Positions 33,180 through 41,973 of a DNA stretch of 64,000 bases are shown here, in pieces. The notes under the pieces were generated by a model, which did no database searches, was not told where the DNA came from, and worked only from the letters and a program-made list of their open reading frames with translations. Both the position numbers and the translations under genes were made by a program. Location: positions 11,239 through 75,238 of the forward strand of contig JAZTXB010000047.1 in NCBI GenBank assembly GCA_045636225.1. Reading direction: 5' to 3'. Source of the DNA: UMGS1613 sp045636225. Its GTDB lineage: Bacteria; Bacillota_I; Bacilli_A; RF39; UBA660. How positions within the stretch are numbered: position 1 is the first letter of the stretch; the number at the start of each line of letters is the position of its first letter.

Positions 33180-34973
33180 CTACTTAATTAATTCTTTTAA
33201 TTCATTTAATTTATTCTCAAACATAGATAATGCTTCTTCTATAGGTTTAGAAGTTGTCATATCTACATCTACTTTCTTAAGTATTTCAAGTGGATAATTA
33301 TTTCCTCCACTACTTAAAAAATCTAAATAATTTTCTTTTGTTTTTTTATGTCCATCAAGTATTCTACTTGCAATGGATAACGCTGCACTTAATCCAGTTG
33401 CATATTTATATACATAAAATGGTGTATAAAAATGTGGAATACGAGACCATTCATACCTAATTTCATCATCACTTATTACATTGTCACCATAATATAATTT
33501 ATTTAAATTATAATATGTACTTGATAACTCTTCTTCTGTAATTGGAATTTCATTTTGTTCCTTTTCATGCATAATCATTTCAAATTCAGCAAACATAGTT
33601 TGTCTAAAAATAGTTGCCCTTACGGTTTCTAAAAAATCATTTAAATAAAAGATTTTTTCTTCCTTTGTTTGTGCATTCTTATACAAATAATCATTGATTA
33701 ACACTTCATTTACAGTAGAAGCTATCTCTGCTAAAAATATAGGATAATTTGAATCTACATAAGGTTGATTTTTATGTGAATAATAAGAATGCATAGAATG
33801 TCCAAGTTCATGCCCCATAGTACTTACAGCATCCATCGTATCATTATAATTTAAAAGTAAATATGGATATGAATCATAACATCCCCAAGAATACGCACCT
33901 GACCTTTTTCCATCACTTGAATATATATCTATCCATTTTTCATCAAAGGCTTTATTTAAATCATTTAAATATTCCTCTCCTAATGGTTTTAATGCTTCAA
34001 AAAGTATTTTTTTACCTTCTTCAAAAGGAACCTTATCATTATTGTTTTTTACTAAATCAACATATATATCATACATATGAAGTTCATCTAAACGAAGCAT
34101 CTTTTTTCTAATATCCATATAATCATATATTAAATTCATTTTTTCATGTACAGTATTTATTAACGTTTTATATACGCTAATATCTATATTATCACTAAAC
34201 AAACTGCTTTCAATAGTGGAACTATATTTTTTTACATTTGTAGAAAATGCATTTTCCTTTATTTCACCAACATATGAAGCAGCAAGTGTATTTTTTAATG
34301 ATTTATAATAATTATACATTGCCTTAAAAGCATTTTTTCTAACTTCACGATTTGTACTTTTCATATATACTATATAATTACTAGAAGTAAGTTTTACATC
34401 TTTTCCTTCTTCATCTTTTATATAACCTAAATCAATATCAGTATTATTTATATTACTAAACACTTCAGAACAATTCCCAAATGCATTAAGTGCTTTTACA
34501 TAAATGTCTTCTTCTATTTGTGAAAGTGAATGAGGTTTATATCTATAAAAATCTTCTAAATAAAATTTATATTCATCAAGTTTTTTATTTTCTTTTATAT
34601 ATTCTTTAATTATCTCATAATCAGCTTGCATCATCTCAGGCTCAACAAATGAAAATTTTTCATTTAAAGATTCACTTAATTTTTCTATTTTCATTTTTAA
34701 AGCCTTATTTTTATTATCTTTAGTATCTACATCTAAATTCATTTTTGAATAAACATATAGCTTAGATAAAATGCGATCTTGTCTTTCTGTAATCTTTAAA
34801 AAATCATATAAACTATTACTATTATCTAAAATATGACCTTTATAGTTTAATATTTCATTAGTTAATTCTTTTACATCTTCTATATCTTTTTCTATTTCTT
34901 TAGAATCTTTATACATCTTAGATAAATTCCATTTATATTCATTAGGTACTTCTTCTCTAGTCTTATATTCCAT
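33180..34973 (-). CDS. pepF: Oligoendopeptidase F (M3 metallopeptidase)
   Basis: 597 residues, the usual PepF length. The zinc motif HELGH is in STMGHELGHSMHSYY, with the downstream Glu in the FLAEIASTVNE segment. The N-terminal helical domain includes KVREEVPNEYKW-like TREEVPNEYKWNL. Cytoplasmic enzyme that cuts oligopeptides of 7-17 residues. Its insertion between dnaK and dnaJ is unusual and couples peptide turnover to the chaperone operon. A 12-bp palindrome precedes it (34993-35017). Confidence 0.96.
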   Translation of the reverse strand: MEYKTREEVPNEYKWNLSKMYKDSKEIEKDIEDVKELTNEILNYKGHILDNSNSLYDFLKITERQDRILSKLYVYSKMNLDVDTKDNKNKALKMKIEKLSESLNEKFSFVEPEMMQADYEIIKEYIKENKKLDEYKFYLEDFYRYKPHSLSQIEEDIYVKALNAFGNCSEVFSNINNTDIDLGYIKDEEGKDVKLTSSNYIVYMKSTNREVRKNAFKAMYNYYKSLKNTLAASYVGEIKENAFSTNVKKYSSTIESSLFSDNIDISVYKTLINTVHEKMNLIYDYMDIRKKMLRLDELHMYDIYVDLVKNNNDKVPFEEGKKILFEALKPLGEEYLNDLNKAFDEKWIDIYSSDGKRSGAYSWGCYDSYPYLLLNYNDTMDAVSTMGHELGHSMHSYYSHKNQPYVDSNYPIFLAEIASTVNEVLINDYLYKNAQTKEEKIFYLNDFLETVRATIFRQTMFAEFEMIMHEKEQNEIPITEEELSSTYYNLNKLYYGDNVISDDEIRYEWSRIPHFYTPFYVYKYATGLSAALSIASRILDGHKKTKENYLDFLSSGGNNYPLEILKKVDVDMTTSKPIEEALSMFENKLNELKELIK

Positions 34974-34992
34974 ATTATCTCCTTATATTAAG

Positions 34993-35017
34993 GAAGTTCT
35001 AGTTAAACTAGAACTTC
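34993..35017. other. Perfect palindrome between dnaK and pepF
   Basis: Twelve-base arms GAAGTTCTAGTT / AACTAGAACTTC around a single A. In the transcript direction no U-run follows, so it is more likely an mRNA processing or stabilising hairpin that would lower pepF-dnaJ relative to dnaK than a full terminator. Confidence 0.6.
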
Positions 35018-35020
35018 TTA

Positions 35021-36844
35021 TTATTTTTCCTCGTAATCTGCATCCATTACATCATCATTTTTTGATTTTTTATCTTTTTTGCTATCTTCTTTTTCTTCTT
35101 CATTAGATTCAGCTTGATTTGCTTTTGCAGCTTCTTCATAAACTTTAGTAGCAAGTGACATTGCTGATTCATTTAATTTTTCAGTTTTAGATTTAATATC
35201 TTCTACATCATCTTTTTCTAAAGCTTCTTTTAAATCCTTGATTTGTTCTTCAGCTTTTTCTTTGTCTTTAGAATCAACTTTATCTCCTAAATCTTTAATT
35301 GCTTTTTCAGTTGCAAAAATCATTTGTTCAGCATCATTTCTAACATCTGCTTCTTCTTTACGTTTTTCATCTGCTTCACGATTTTCTTCAGCTTCTTTTA
35401 CCATCTTATCAATTTCATCATCGCTTAAATTTGTTGAAGATGTAATTGTGATTGATTGTTCTTTATTTGTTCCAAGATCTTTAGCTTTAACATTTACAAT
35501 ACCATTAGCATCTATATCAAATGTAACTTCAATTTGAGGAACTCCTCTTGGTGCTGGTGGGATATTTGAAAGTTGGAATCTTCCCATAGTTTTGTTATCT
35601 GCAGCCATTGGTCTTTCACCTTGTAGGATATGGATATCAACAGCTGGTTGATTATCTGCTGCAGTTGAGAATACTTGTGATTTACTTGTTGGAATTGTAG
35701 TATTTCTTGGAATTAATACAGTACATACTCCACCTAATGTTTCAATACCTAGTGAAAGTGGTGTAACATCTAGAAGTACTATATCATTTACTTCACCAGT
35801 AAGTACTCCCCCTTGAATAGCAGCGCCCATAGCAACTACTTCATCTGGGTTAACCTCTTTAGAAGGTTCTTTACCTAATTCTTTTTTAACTAATTCTTGT
35901 ACCATTGGAATACGAGTAGAACCACCTACTAATATAACTTTATCAATATCACTAGCTTTTAATTTAGCATCTTTTAATGCTTTACGAACTGGTTCTAATG
36001 TAGATTCTACTAAATCAGAAATTAAACTTTCAAACTTAGCTCTCGTTAAAGTTGTTTCATAATTTAACTCAGCTGTAATAAACGGAAGTGAAATATCTGT
36101 TGATGTAGCACTTGATAATGTTTTTTTAGCTTTTTCTGCTTCTTCTTTAATTCTTTGTAAAGCCATTTTATTATCACTTAAATCTACATCATGTTCATCT
36201 TTTATATCATCTACTATATAATCAATAATTTTCTTATCAAAGTCATCTCCACCAAGTTTATTATTTCCACTTGTTGATTTAACTTCAAATACACCATCAC
36301 CAAGTTCTAGTATAGAAACGTCAAATGTTCCTCCACCTAAGTCATATACTAAAATTGTTTGAGTTTCTTCTTGTTTATCAAGTCCATAAGCAAGAGCAGC
36401 TGCAGTTGGTTCGTTTATAATTCTTTCAACTTTAAGTCCTGCAATTTTTCCTGCATTTTTAGTCGCTTGTCTTTCTGCATCATTAAAATATGCTGGAACT
36501 GTAATTACTGCACTTGTAACTTTTTCTCCTAAATAAGCTTCTGCTGTTTTCTTTAAATCCCCTAAAATCATAGCACTTACTTCTTCTGGTGTATATTCTT
36601 TTCCATTTGCTTTAACTTTTTTATTTGTTCCCATTAATCTTTTAATTGAACTAATTGTATCTGGATTTGTTACAGATTGATGTTTAGCAGTTTTACCCAC
36701 TAAAATATCTCCTTTTTTAAAAGCTACTACTGAAGGAGTTGTTCTATCTCCATCAGCATTTACTATTACTTTAGCTTCTCCACCTTCAAATACACTTACA
36801 CAACTATTAGTTGTACCTAAATCTATACCTATTGTTTTTCCCAT
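35021..36844 (-). CDS. dnaK: Chaperone DnaK (Hsp70)
   Basis: 607 residues. ATPase signatures GIDLGTTNSCV (5-15), DLGGGTFDVSILE and VILVGGSTRIPMV are intact. The substrate-binding domain starts near LLDVTPLSLGIETLGG, and a lid with a charged tail ends in DVMDADYEEK, the normal EEVD-like bacterial end. Major folding ATPase of the cytosol working with DnaJ and GrpE encoded on both sides. RBS AAAGGTGATTA. Confidence 0.98.
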   Translation of the reverse strand: MGKTIGIDLGTTNSCVSVFEGGEAKVIVNADGDRTTPSVVAFKKGDILVGKTAKHQSVTNPDTISSIKRLMGTNKKVKANGKEYTPEEVSAMILGDLKKTAEAYLGEKVTSAVITVPAYFNDAERQATKNAGKIAGLKVERIINEPTAAALAYGLDKQEETQTILVYDLGGGTFDVSILELGDGVFEVKSTSGNNKLGGDDFDKKIIDYIVDDIKDEHDVDLSDNKMALQRIKEEAEKAKKTLSSATSTDISLPFITAELNYETTLTRAKFESLISDLVESTLEPVRKALKDAKLKASDIDKVILVGGSTRIPMVQELVKKELGKEPSKEVNPDEVVAMGAAIQGGVLTGEVNDIVLLDVTPLSLGIETLGGVCTVLIPRNTTIPTSKSQVFSTAADNQPAVDIHILQGERPMAADNKTMGRFQLSNIPPAPRGVPQIEVTFDIDANGIVNVKAKDLGTNKEQSITITSSTNLSDDEIDKMVKEAEENREADEKRKEEADVRNDAEQMIFATEKAIKDLGDKVDSKDKEKAEEQIKDLKEALEKDDVEDIKSKTEKLNESAMSLATKVYEEAAKANQAESNEEEKEDSKKDKKSKNDDVMDADYEEK

Positions 36845-36859
36845 AATTAATCACCTTTC

Positions 36860-37555
36860 CTATTCACTAACTTTAACCATTGCTGGTCTTATAACCTTAT
36901 CTTTATAGATATATCCTTTCTGTAATACTTCTACTACCATACCAGATTCTACCCCTTCAACCTTCTCCATTAGTATCGCATTATGATAAACAGGATCAAA
37001 CGGAACATTAATACTATCAACTGGTTTTACTTCAAAACTATTCATAACATTTTGCATATTACAATAAATCATCTTGAATCCTTCTAAAAATTTAGAAACT
37101 TCGTCATCTAGATTATTATCATCAAGTTTTATTGCTCTTTCAAAATTATCTAAAATTGGAAGAATTTGTTTAATCAAATCTTCATTACAAAATTTAAGCA
37201 TCCTAGTAACTTCTTCATCTTTTCTTTTTCTATAATTAATTAAATCAGCTTTAGCTACTAAAACTTCTTCTTCTTTCTTTTTATTTTCTTCTTTTAATTT
37301 TTCTATTATTTCTTTATATTTATGTTTATCTTCTTTATATTTTTTCTTATCAAATAACTTTTGATGTTTTTCTTCATGATGATGCTCGCAGTGACATTCA
37401 TGTTCTTCACACTTACAATCATCATCACATTCGCAATGATCTTCGCATGTACATTCACTACCTTCTATGCATCCACAATCATGACAAGTACATTCTTTTC
37501 CATCTTGACATCCACATTCACATGTTTCTGTGCAATTACATTTTTTTTCTTCCAT
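36860..37555 (-). CDS. grpE: GrpE nucleotide exchange factor with a metallothionein-like Cys-rich N-terminus
   Basis: 231 residues against about 180-200 usually. Residues 6-56 hold 17 cysteines, almost all in Cys-x-Cys pairs (CNC, CECGC, CTCHDCGC, CTC, CEC, CKC, CHC), plus several His and a HHH run, the pattern of a metallothionein-like metal-binding domain. From about residue 65 the normal GrpE follows: coiled coil (YKEIIEKLKEENKKKEEEV), ADLINYRKRKDEE, LPILDNFERAI and the beta-wing YIYKDKVIRPAMVKV. It releases ADP from DnaK. Start supported by GAGGTAA. The Cys-rich block is in frame with no internal ribosome site that would exclude it. Confidence 0.95.
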   Translation of the reverse strand: MEEKKCNCTETCECGCQDGKECTCHDCGCIEGSECTCEDHCECDDDCKCEEHECHCEHHHEEKHQKLFDKKKYKEDKHKYKEIIEKLKEENKKKEEEVLVAKADLINYRKRKDEEVTRMLKFCNEDLIKQILPILDNFERAIKLDDNNLDDEVSKFLEGFKMIYCNMQNVMNSFEVKPVDSINVPFDPVYHNAILMEKVEGVESGMVVEVLQKGYIYKDKVIRPAMVKVSE

Positions 37556-37568
37556 AGTTACCTCATTT

Positions 37569-38558
37569 CTACTTATTTGAAATATTATCCATTATATAAT
37601 TTAGAAGTGTAATTACTCTTTCATATTCCATTCTTTTTGGTCCTATTAAAGCAATTGTACCTTCTTCACCATTTATCATGTATTTTGTTTTTATAACAGT
37701 TACATCATCATCAAAATTATTTTCACTACCAATATAAATATTAATTCCTTTATCTTCTTCTTTTATAGATTTAACTATTTCTTTATCTTCAAATTTACTA
37801 ATTATTTCTCTTATTTTATCAGCATCATTAAATTCTGGCTGCATCAATATATTCTTAGTTCCACTAACTTTGATATTTTCACTAGTAAAATCTGTAAATG
37901 CATTATAAAATGCATTATATAAAACTTCATGTTGCTTTACATAATTGCTTATAATAGGTTTTACTTGATACTCTAATACTTCACTTACTAAATTAATACT
38001 AGTCCCAACAATTAATTTATTAATTAAATCAACTGTTTGTTTTATCTCAGCTGGATCAATTTTTTCAGAAATATATATATTTTTATGTTCTACATAACCT
38101 TTATCAGTAACAATAATAGCTACTATATTATTTATATCTATTGGAATTACTTCTACTTTTTGAACTAAATTTTCACTTGACTGCTTACCTAAAACTACTG
38201 TTGTATAATGAGTAAGTTCTGATATTATTTCCATACTTTTAAGTATTACATCATTTACTACCAAAGACTTATTCTCAACTATAGTTTGAAGTCTAAGCAT
38301 ATCTTCTCCATTTAATTCTCTTGGTCTCATAATATTATCTACATAATATCTATAACCTTTTTCACTTGGTACTCTTCCACTTGATATGTGAGTTTTTTCT
38401 AGCAAACCAATCTCTTCTAAATAATTCATTTCAGCTCGTATTGTAGCACTTGAACAATCCAAAGACTCACATAAAGATTTAGATCCTACAGGTCTTGCAT
38501 TTTTTATGTAATCTTCAACTATTAATTTGAGTAATTCTTCTTGACGTTTGCTAATCAT
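37569..38558 (-). CDS. hrcA: Heat-inducible transcription repressor HrcA
   Basis: 329 residues, near the usual 340. N-terminal winged helix: QEELLKLIVEDYIKNARPVGSKSL, then SSATIRAEMNYLEEIGLLEKTHISSGRVPSEKGYRYYVD, the HrcA hallmark. The C-terminal part contains IALIGPKRMEYERVITLL, typical of the family. It represses the operon by binding CIRCE; two CIRCE-like sites lie just upstream (38611-38685). First gene of the heat-shock operon. Confidence 0.97.
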   Translation of the reverse strand: MISKRQEELLKLIVEDYIKNARPVGSKSLCESLDCSSATIRAEMNYLEEIGLLEKTHISSGRVPSEKGYRYYVDNIMRPRELNGEDMLRLQTIVENKSLVVNDVILKSMEIISELTHYTTVVLGKQSSENLVQKVEVIPIDINNIVAIIVTDKGYVEHKNIYISEKIDPAEIKQTVDLINKLIVGTSINLVSEVLEYQVKPIISNYVKQHEVLYNAFYNAFTDFTSENIKVSGTKNILMQPEFNDADKIREIISKFEDKEIVKSIKEEDKGINIYIGSENNFDDDVTVIKTKYMINGEEGTIALIGPKRMEYERVITLLNYIMDNISNK

Positions 38559-38610
38559 TTTTCCACCTCACTTATATTATATAAACTTTTGATGAATTTA
38601 TAACATTTTT

Positions 38611-38637
38611 TTGGCACTATCTTTTTTTAAGTGCTAA
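38611..38637. promoter_or_regulatory. CIRCE operator (proximal)
   Basis: TTGGCACTA-N9-AAGTGCTAA: close to TTAGCACTC-N9-GAGTGCTAA with the correct 9-bp spacing, 53 bp upstream of hrcA. Confidence 0.85.
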
Positions 38638-38657
38638 ATAAAGTATATCACTCAAAA

Positions 38658-38685
38658 TTAGCACTGTCAAGTATATAAGTGCTAA
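38658..38685. promoter_or_regulatory. CIRCE-like operator (distal)
   Basis: TTAGCACT and AGTGCTAA arms are perfect, but the interval is one base longer than in the proximal site. Tandem CIRCE sites would give tighter HrcA control. Confidence 0.7.
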
Positions 38686-38716
38686 TTTTTATTTTTTCAT
38701 TTACATTACAAAAAAA

Positions 38717-38732
38717 GAATCAATTATGATTC
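38717..38732 (-). terminator. Terminator of the 38.7 kb lipoprotein gene
   Basis: Minus-strand GAATCA-taat-TGATTC followed by seven T, just past the lipoprotein stop; it separates this gene from hrcA. Confidence 0.75.
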
Positions 38733-38742
38733 CCTTTATAAG

Positions 38743-39078
38743 CTATTTACATTTATATTCATAACTTTCATATTTCTGTTTTATAGATTTTTCATCACCA
38801 TCTATATTTATTTCATCTATAATTTCGGATATTATTACATTCTTTTCTAATCTCAAATTATATTGTTCCTTATATTCTTCTATTTCTTTATAATAATTAC
38901 TTGCGCTTATACTATCATTAAAAATCATTTTGTCTACCTGTATTAACGTGTCTTCATCAAAATTAAACACTATTTTATTATTTATTTTTATATCTTCATA
39001 TTCTGTTTTATAATTACAAGTAAGCGTATTTGAACAACCACATAAAAACAATAATAATACTAATATTGCTTTTTTCAT
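38743..39078 (-). CDS. Small lipoprotein, paralogue of the 61.7 kb lipoprotein
   Basis: 111 residues. Lipoprotein signal peptide with lipobox LCGC (Cys at about 15), then CSNTLTC. It aligns with the 61660-62013 product: both begin C-x-N-x-L-x-C, have a hydrophobic IVFNF/ISVEF strand, an F-x3-x-A-x-x-Y helix, and end in Tyr-x-Cys-Lys. Probably a membrane-tethered outer-face protein with one disulfide (second Cys of the pair and the C-terminal Cys). It lies immediately downstream of the ATPase-surface operon. Confidence 0.8.
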   Translation of the reverse strand: MKKAILVLLLFLCGCSNTLTCNYKTEYEDIKINNKIVFNFDEDTLIQVDKMIFNDSISASNYYKEIEEYKEQYNLRLEKNVIISEIIDEINIDGDEKSIKQKYESYEYKCK

Positions 39079-39100
39079 TTTATCACCAATTAATAGTATG

Positions 39101-39125
39101 AAAAAAGTGCTAATAAATTAACACT
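39101..39125 (-). terminator. Terminator of the F1-like ATPase operon
   Basis: Minus-strand AGTGTTAA-ttta-TTAGCACT followed by TTTTTT, overlapping the stop codon of the last gene. The arm resembles a CIRCE half-site but the orientation is inverted, so it is a terminator. Confidence 0.8.
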
Positions 39126-39837
39126 AAAATTCTATAAATTCTAAACCATCTATATTTTTTATCAACATATAAAAGGATGTTCCGTATGTAAATGTATCAT
39201 TATATAAATTTATAACATATTCTTCTGTATATGCTTCTACTTTACCTGTATAACTATCTAGAAATATATATTCCTCAGTTTTATAATTATACATTTTAAT
39301 ATAATTATTTGTCACTTCTATAAATGACATTGGAGACAACTCATACTTTTGTTCATTTATAACTACTGTAGTATTCTCTATAAATACATATAAATCTTTA
39401 CCATCATAGAAAAAACAATCATATAGTCTCCCAATACCTGCTTCTGAATTTATATATAAATAATTTTTTTTGGAATACAACTTAGAAAATTTTCCAACTT
39501 TATACATAGGATTTTTCCTATAAGGAAAAACAATTTCCATATTATTTGGCATAACTAACAAGCCATCATAATCATTGTAATATATCGGTGTACTATCTAA
39601 TGCAACACTATCGTTTTGTATCGATAGAATAGTTTCGTTTACATTAACTGTAACATTACCTTCAAAATCTATTCTATTTGTAGTAAAATAGTAATAAAAT
39701 TGATGAGTTTCACTTTTTACACTACTATAATCATTAATTTCAAAAAATAAAATAAAAGAGCAAATCAATATTAATAGTAATATTATTACAGCAAGTACTG
39801 CCGGACTTACTTTTTTTCCTTTCAATTTATCTAGCAA
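39124..39837 (-). CDS. Single-pass membrane protein sharing the surface-protein head domain, last gene of the ATPase operon
   Basis: 237 residues: short cytoplasmic N-terminus (MLDKLKGKKVS), TM segment about 13-34, then a beta-rich outer domain of about 200 residues. Its segment KYELSPMSFIEVTNNYIKMYN..EEYIFLDS resembles NEYVVPMNSTVHFDSEYINYYIFDGKEF of the 2904-residue protein and similar parts of the 1899-residue protein. It therefore looks like a head domain without any Fn3-like stalk. It overlaps the preceding gene by 11 bp. Function unknown; candidate structural partner of the giant surface proteins. Confidence 0.75.
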   Translation of the reverse strand: MLDKLKGKKVSPAVLAVIILLLILICSFILFFEINDYSSVKSETHQFYYYFTTNRIDFEGNVTVNVNETILSIQNDSVALDSTPIYYNDYDGLLVMPNNMEIVFPYRKNPMYKVGKFSKLYSKKNYLYINSEAGIGRLYDCFFYDGKDLYVFIENTTVVINEQKYELSPMSFIEVTNNYIKMYNYKTEEYIFLDSYTGKVEAYTEEYVINLYNDTFTYGTSFYMLIKNIDGLEFIEF

Positions 39838-40357
39838 TTAAATTCCTCCTTACATTTTTATCTTTAGCAACTATTGAAGATAAATTTCTCGCAAAGAAAT
39901 ATATAGAACATGCAATTAATATTGCAGATAATATCCATATATAATATTCTACCATTTTAGATTGTCTTACCTCTACCAAAAATAAAGACAATAAATTTAA
40001 AAAATAAATTATTAAATACTCAGTTACCCCCAACAACAACTCTTTTGTAAACGTAAGTACATTAAAAGAGAAAAATGCATATGTAAAACAAAGTACTAGG
40101 AAAACATATAAATATAAATTAGAAGAGTCTGAAAGTTTAAATATGCAGTAAATAAGAGTTATTTCCTTTAATATAGCACAAGCAAGCATTATCAAAGAAA
40201 AATCATCCATACCAGTAAAGAAACCATAAATATTAATAAATTTAAGATTAAATCTACTACTCAAATAATAAAATATAAAAGAAACTAAAGCAATTCCACA
40301 AGAAATAACTAATATAAATTCAACGAGCTGCAATATATAATAAAAAATTAAATTCAT
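39827..40357 (-). CDS. Polytopic membrane protein of the F1-like ATPase operon
   Basis: 176 residues with five or six hydrophobic helices (about 6-29, 50-70, 78-98, 104-124, 138-160). It overlaps the epsilon gene by 4 bp (ATGA). Position suggests an integral partner of the ATPase, but I see no helix with the conserved 'RLFGN' Arg motif of subunit a, and it is shorter than subunit a (about 240). It may be a new stator or anchor protein. No family recognised. Confidence 0.7.
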   Translation of the reverse strand: MNLIFYYILQLVEFILVISCGIALVSFIFYYLSSRFNLKFINIYGFFTGMDDFSLIMLACAILKEITLIYCIFKLSDSSNLYLYVFLVLCFTYAFFSFNVLTFTKELLLGVTEYLIIYFLNLLSLFLVEVRQSKMVEYYIWILSAILIACSIYFFARNLSSIVAKDKNVRRNLIAR

Positions 40358-40605
40358 ACTTCCTCTTTTATAATTAAATTAAATTCATTATTTTTATTAA
40401 TATAATATCCCTTTATTTTTTCTAACTTTAACGATTCATTACCTTCTATTTCAACATTTCCATTTATTTCACCTATAACAGGCATATAATTTCTCATTAT
40501 TAATAGATTATATTTTTCACTTAATATTCGAACATATTTTACGTTATTTAAAATTTTTATTCCTGTTTTTATATTTAATACTTTTACTATAATATTACTA
40601 TCCAT
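40354..40605 (-). CDS. atpC: F1-like ATPase subunit epsilon, beta-sandwich domain only
   Basis: 83 residues, against about 130 in standard epsilon. The pattern VKVLNIKTGIKILNNVKYVRILSEKYNLLIMRNYMPVIGEI follows the N-terminal beta-sandwich (compare '..GEFGILPGHAPLI..L..G'). The C-terminal two-helix inhibitory domain is absent. The beta-sandwich normally bridges gamma and the c-ring, so that contact could be kept while autoinhibition is lost. It overlaps beta by 8 bp and the next gene by 4 bp. Symbol by homology only. Confidence 0.75.
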   Translation of the reverse strand: MDSNIIVKVLNIKTGIKILNNVKYVRILSEKYNLLIMRNYMPVIGEINGNVEIEGNESLKLEKIKGYYINKNNEFNLIIKEEV

Positions 40606-41971
40606 TTATTTTACCTATATACAATAATTTATTTTCATCTAAATCATCATGTACACCATTAAGTATATTCTCTACATCACTTAGAACATCATTTATATCA
40701 ACCATTTGACCTTTTACTCCTGTAAAGTTTTCAGCAACAAACATTGGTTGTGTAAAATAATTTCTAAGTTTACGTGTCCTATAGAATATATTTTTGTCTT
40801 CTTCAGACAACTCTTCAATACCTAAAACAGCAATTATTTCTTCTAACTCTTCATAGCGTGAAAAATATTTTAAACATTGTTGTACTAGATCATAATGTTT
40901 TTGACCTATTTTTTCTGGATCGATTAATTTACTAGTAGTTCCAAACACACTTACAGCAGGGTATATTCCTTTTTCTGCAATTTTTCTATCCAATATAATT
41001 TTTCCATCTAAGTGAGATGAAATCGCAAGAACAGCTTCATCAGTTAAATCGTCAGCTGGAATATAAATTGCTTGGAAAGAAGTTATTGAACCATCCTTTA
41101 CAGAATTAATTCTTTCCTCTACTTCACTTATATCTGAAATCATTGTTGTTGGATATCCATTTTCAACAGGCATTTGTTTAAGTTCTGTTGAAATTTCAGA
41201 TCTAGCTTGAACAAATCGATACATATTATCAATAAATAATAATACATCTTGTGATTTTTCATCTCTTAAATACTCCGCTAAAGTAAGACCACTATATATT
41301 GTTTTTGATCTAGATGTAGGATTGTCTCCCATTTGTCCAAATATAAGAGATGTTTTATCTAATAAATTAGATTCTTCCATATCATCGATTAGTTCTTTTC
41401 CTTCTCTAGAACGTTCTCCAACACCAATAAACACAGCATTGGAAGCAAAATTTTTATATATATTATTTATTAATTCCTTTATTATTACTGTTTTACCTAC
41501 TCCTGCACCACCTAAAAGACCTAATTTAAAGCCTTTTTGAATAGGTGAAAAGAAATCAATAACTTTTATACCCGTCCAAAGAATACTATCATCAACATTT
41601 ATTTCATCAAGAGAAACTTTTCTGTCGTAAACATTTCTTTTAATATCATTCTCAACAGTTTTATCATTTATTATTTTTCCATAAGAATTAAATACTTTTC
41701 CTAATATTTCATCCGAATAAAGAATCTCTAAACCATTTTCTTTTTTACTTAATTCTATTCCTTTTTTTAAACCTATCACACTTTCAAAGGGAATTGTAGT
41801 AGCAATCATATCATTAATTTCAACTACTTCAAAAGTTCTCTCTTCACCTTTATAATTAGTATATAAAATATCTTTTATCTTAACATCATTATCTTCTAAC
41901 AAAACCTTAACATTTAAATCAGAAATTGAAACGATGATTCCTACCTTTTTTTCAGCATTATTGTCTTTCAT
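40598..41971 (-). CDS. atpD: F1-like ATPase catalytic subunit beta
   Basis: 457 residues, near the normal 460-475. Catalytic features are intact: P-loop GGAGVGKT, the general-base Glu in GVGERSREG, Walker B LLFIDNMYRF, and the DELSEED lever as EELSEED. The C-terminal RKLRNYFTQPMFVAENFTG also matches true beta. ATP hydrolysis is therefore expected. It differs in the variable loops (ARSEISTELKQMPVENGY in place of the usual GRMPSAVGYQPT). It starts 3 bp after gamma with a GGGGAGG site. In this operon it probably powers surface proteins rather than ATP synthesis. Symbol by homology. Confidence 0.93.
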   Translation of the reverse strand: MKDNNAEKKVGIIVSISDLNVKVLLEDNDVKIKDILYTNYKGEERTFEVVEINDMIATTIPFESVIGLKKGIELSKKENGLEILYSDEILGKVFNSYGKIINDKTVENDIKRNVYDRKVSLDEINVDDSILWTGIKVIDFFSPIQKGFKLGLLGGAGVGKTVIIKELINNIYKNFASNAVFIGVGERSREGKELIDDMEESNLLDKTSLIFGQMGDNPTSRSKTIYSGLTLAEYLRDEKSQDVLLFIDNMYRFVQARSEISTELKQMPVENGYPTTMISDISEVEERINSVKDGSITSFQAIYIPADDLTDEAVLAISSHLDGKIILDRKIAEKGIYPAVSVFGTTSKLIDPEKIGQKHYDLVQQCLKYFSRYEELEEIIAVLGIEELSEEDKNIFYRTRKLRNYFTQPMFVAENFTGVKGQMVDINDVLSDVENILNGVHDDLDENKLLYIGKING

Positions 41972-41973
41972 CT

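Noticed and set aside
32691..35537. Plus-strand frames opposite dnaJ, pepF and dnaK
   Set aside because: Antisense to strongly conserved genes; compositions rich in Ser/Leu/Phe as expected for shadows.
39101..39125. Third CIRCE element
   Set aside because: It contains AGTGCTAA and TTAACACT but in the opposite arm order with a 4-nt loop and a T-run, so it is a terminator.
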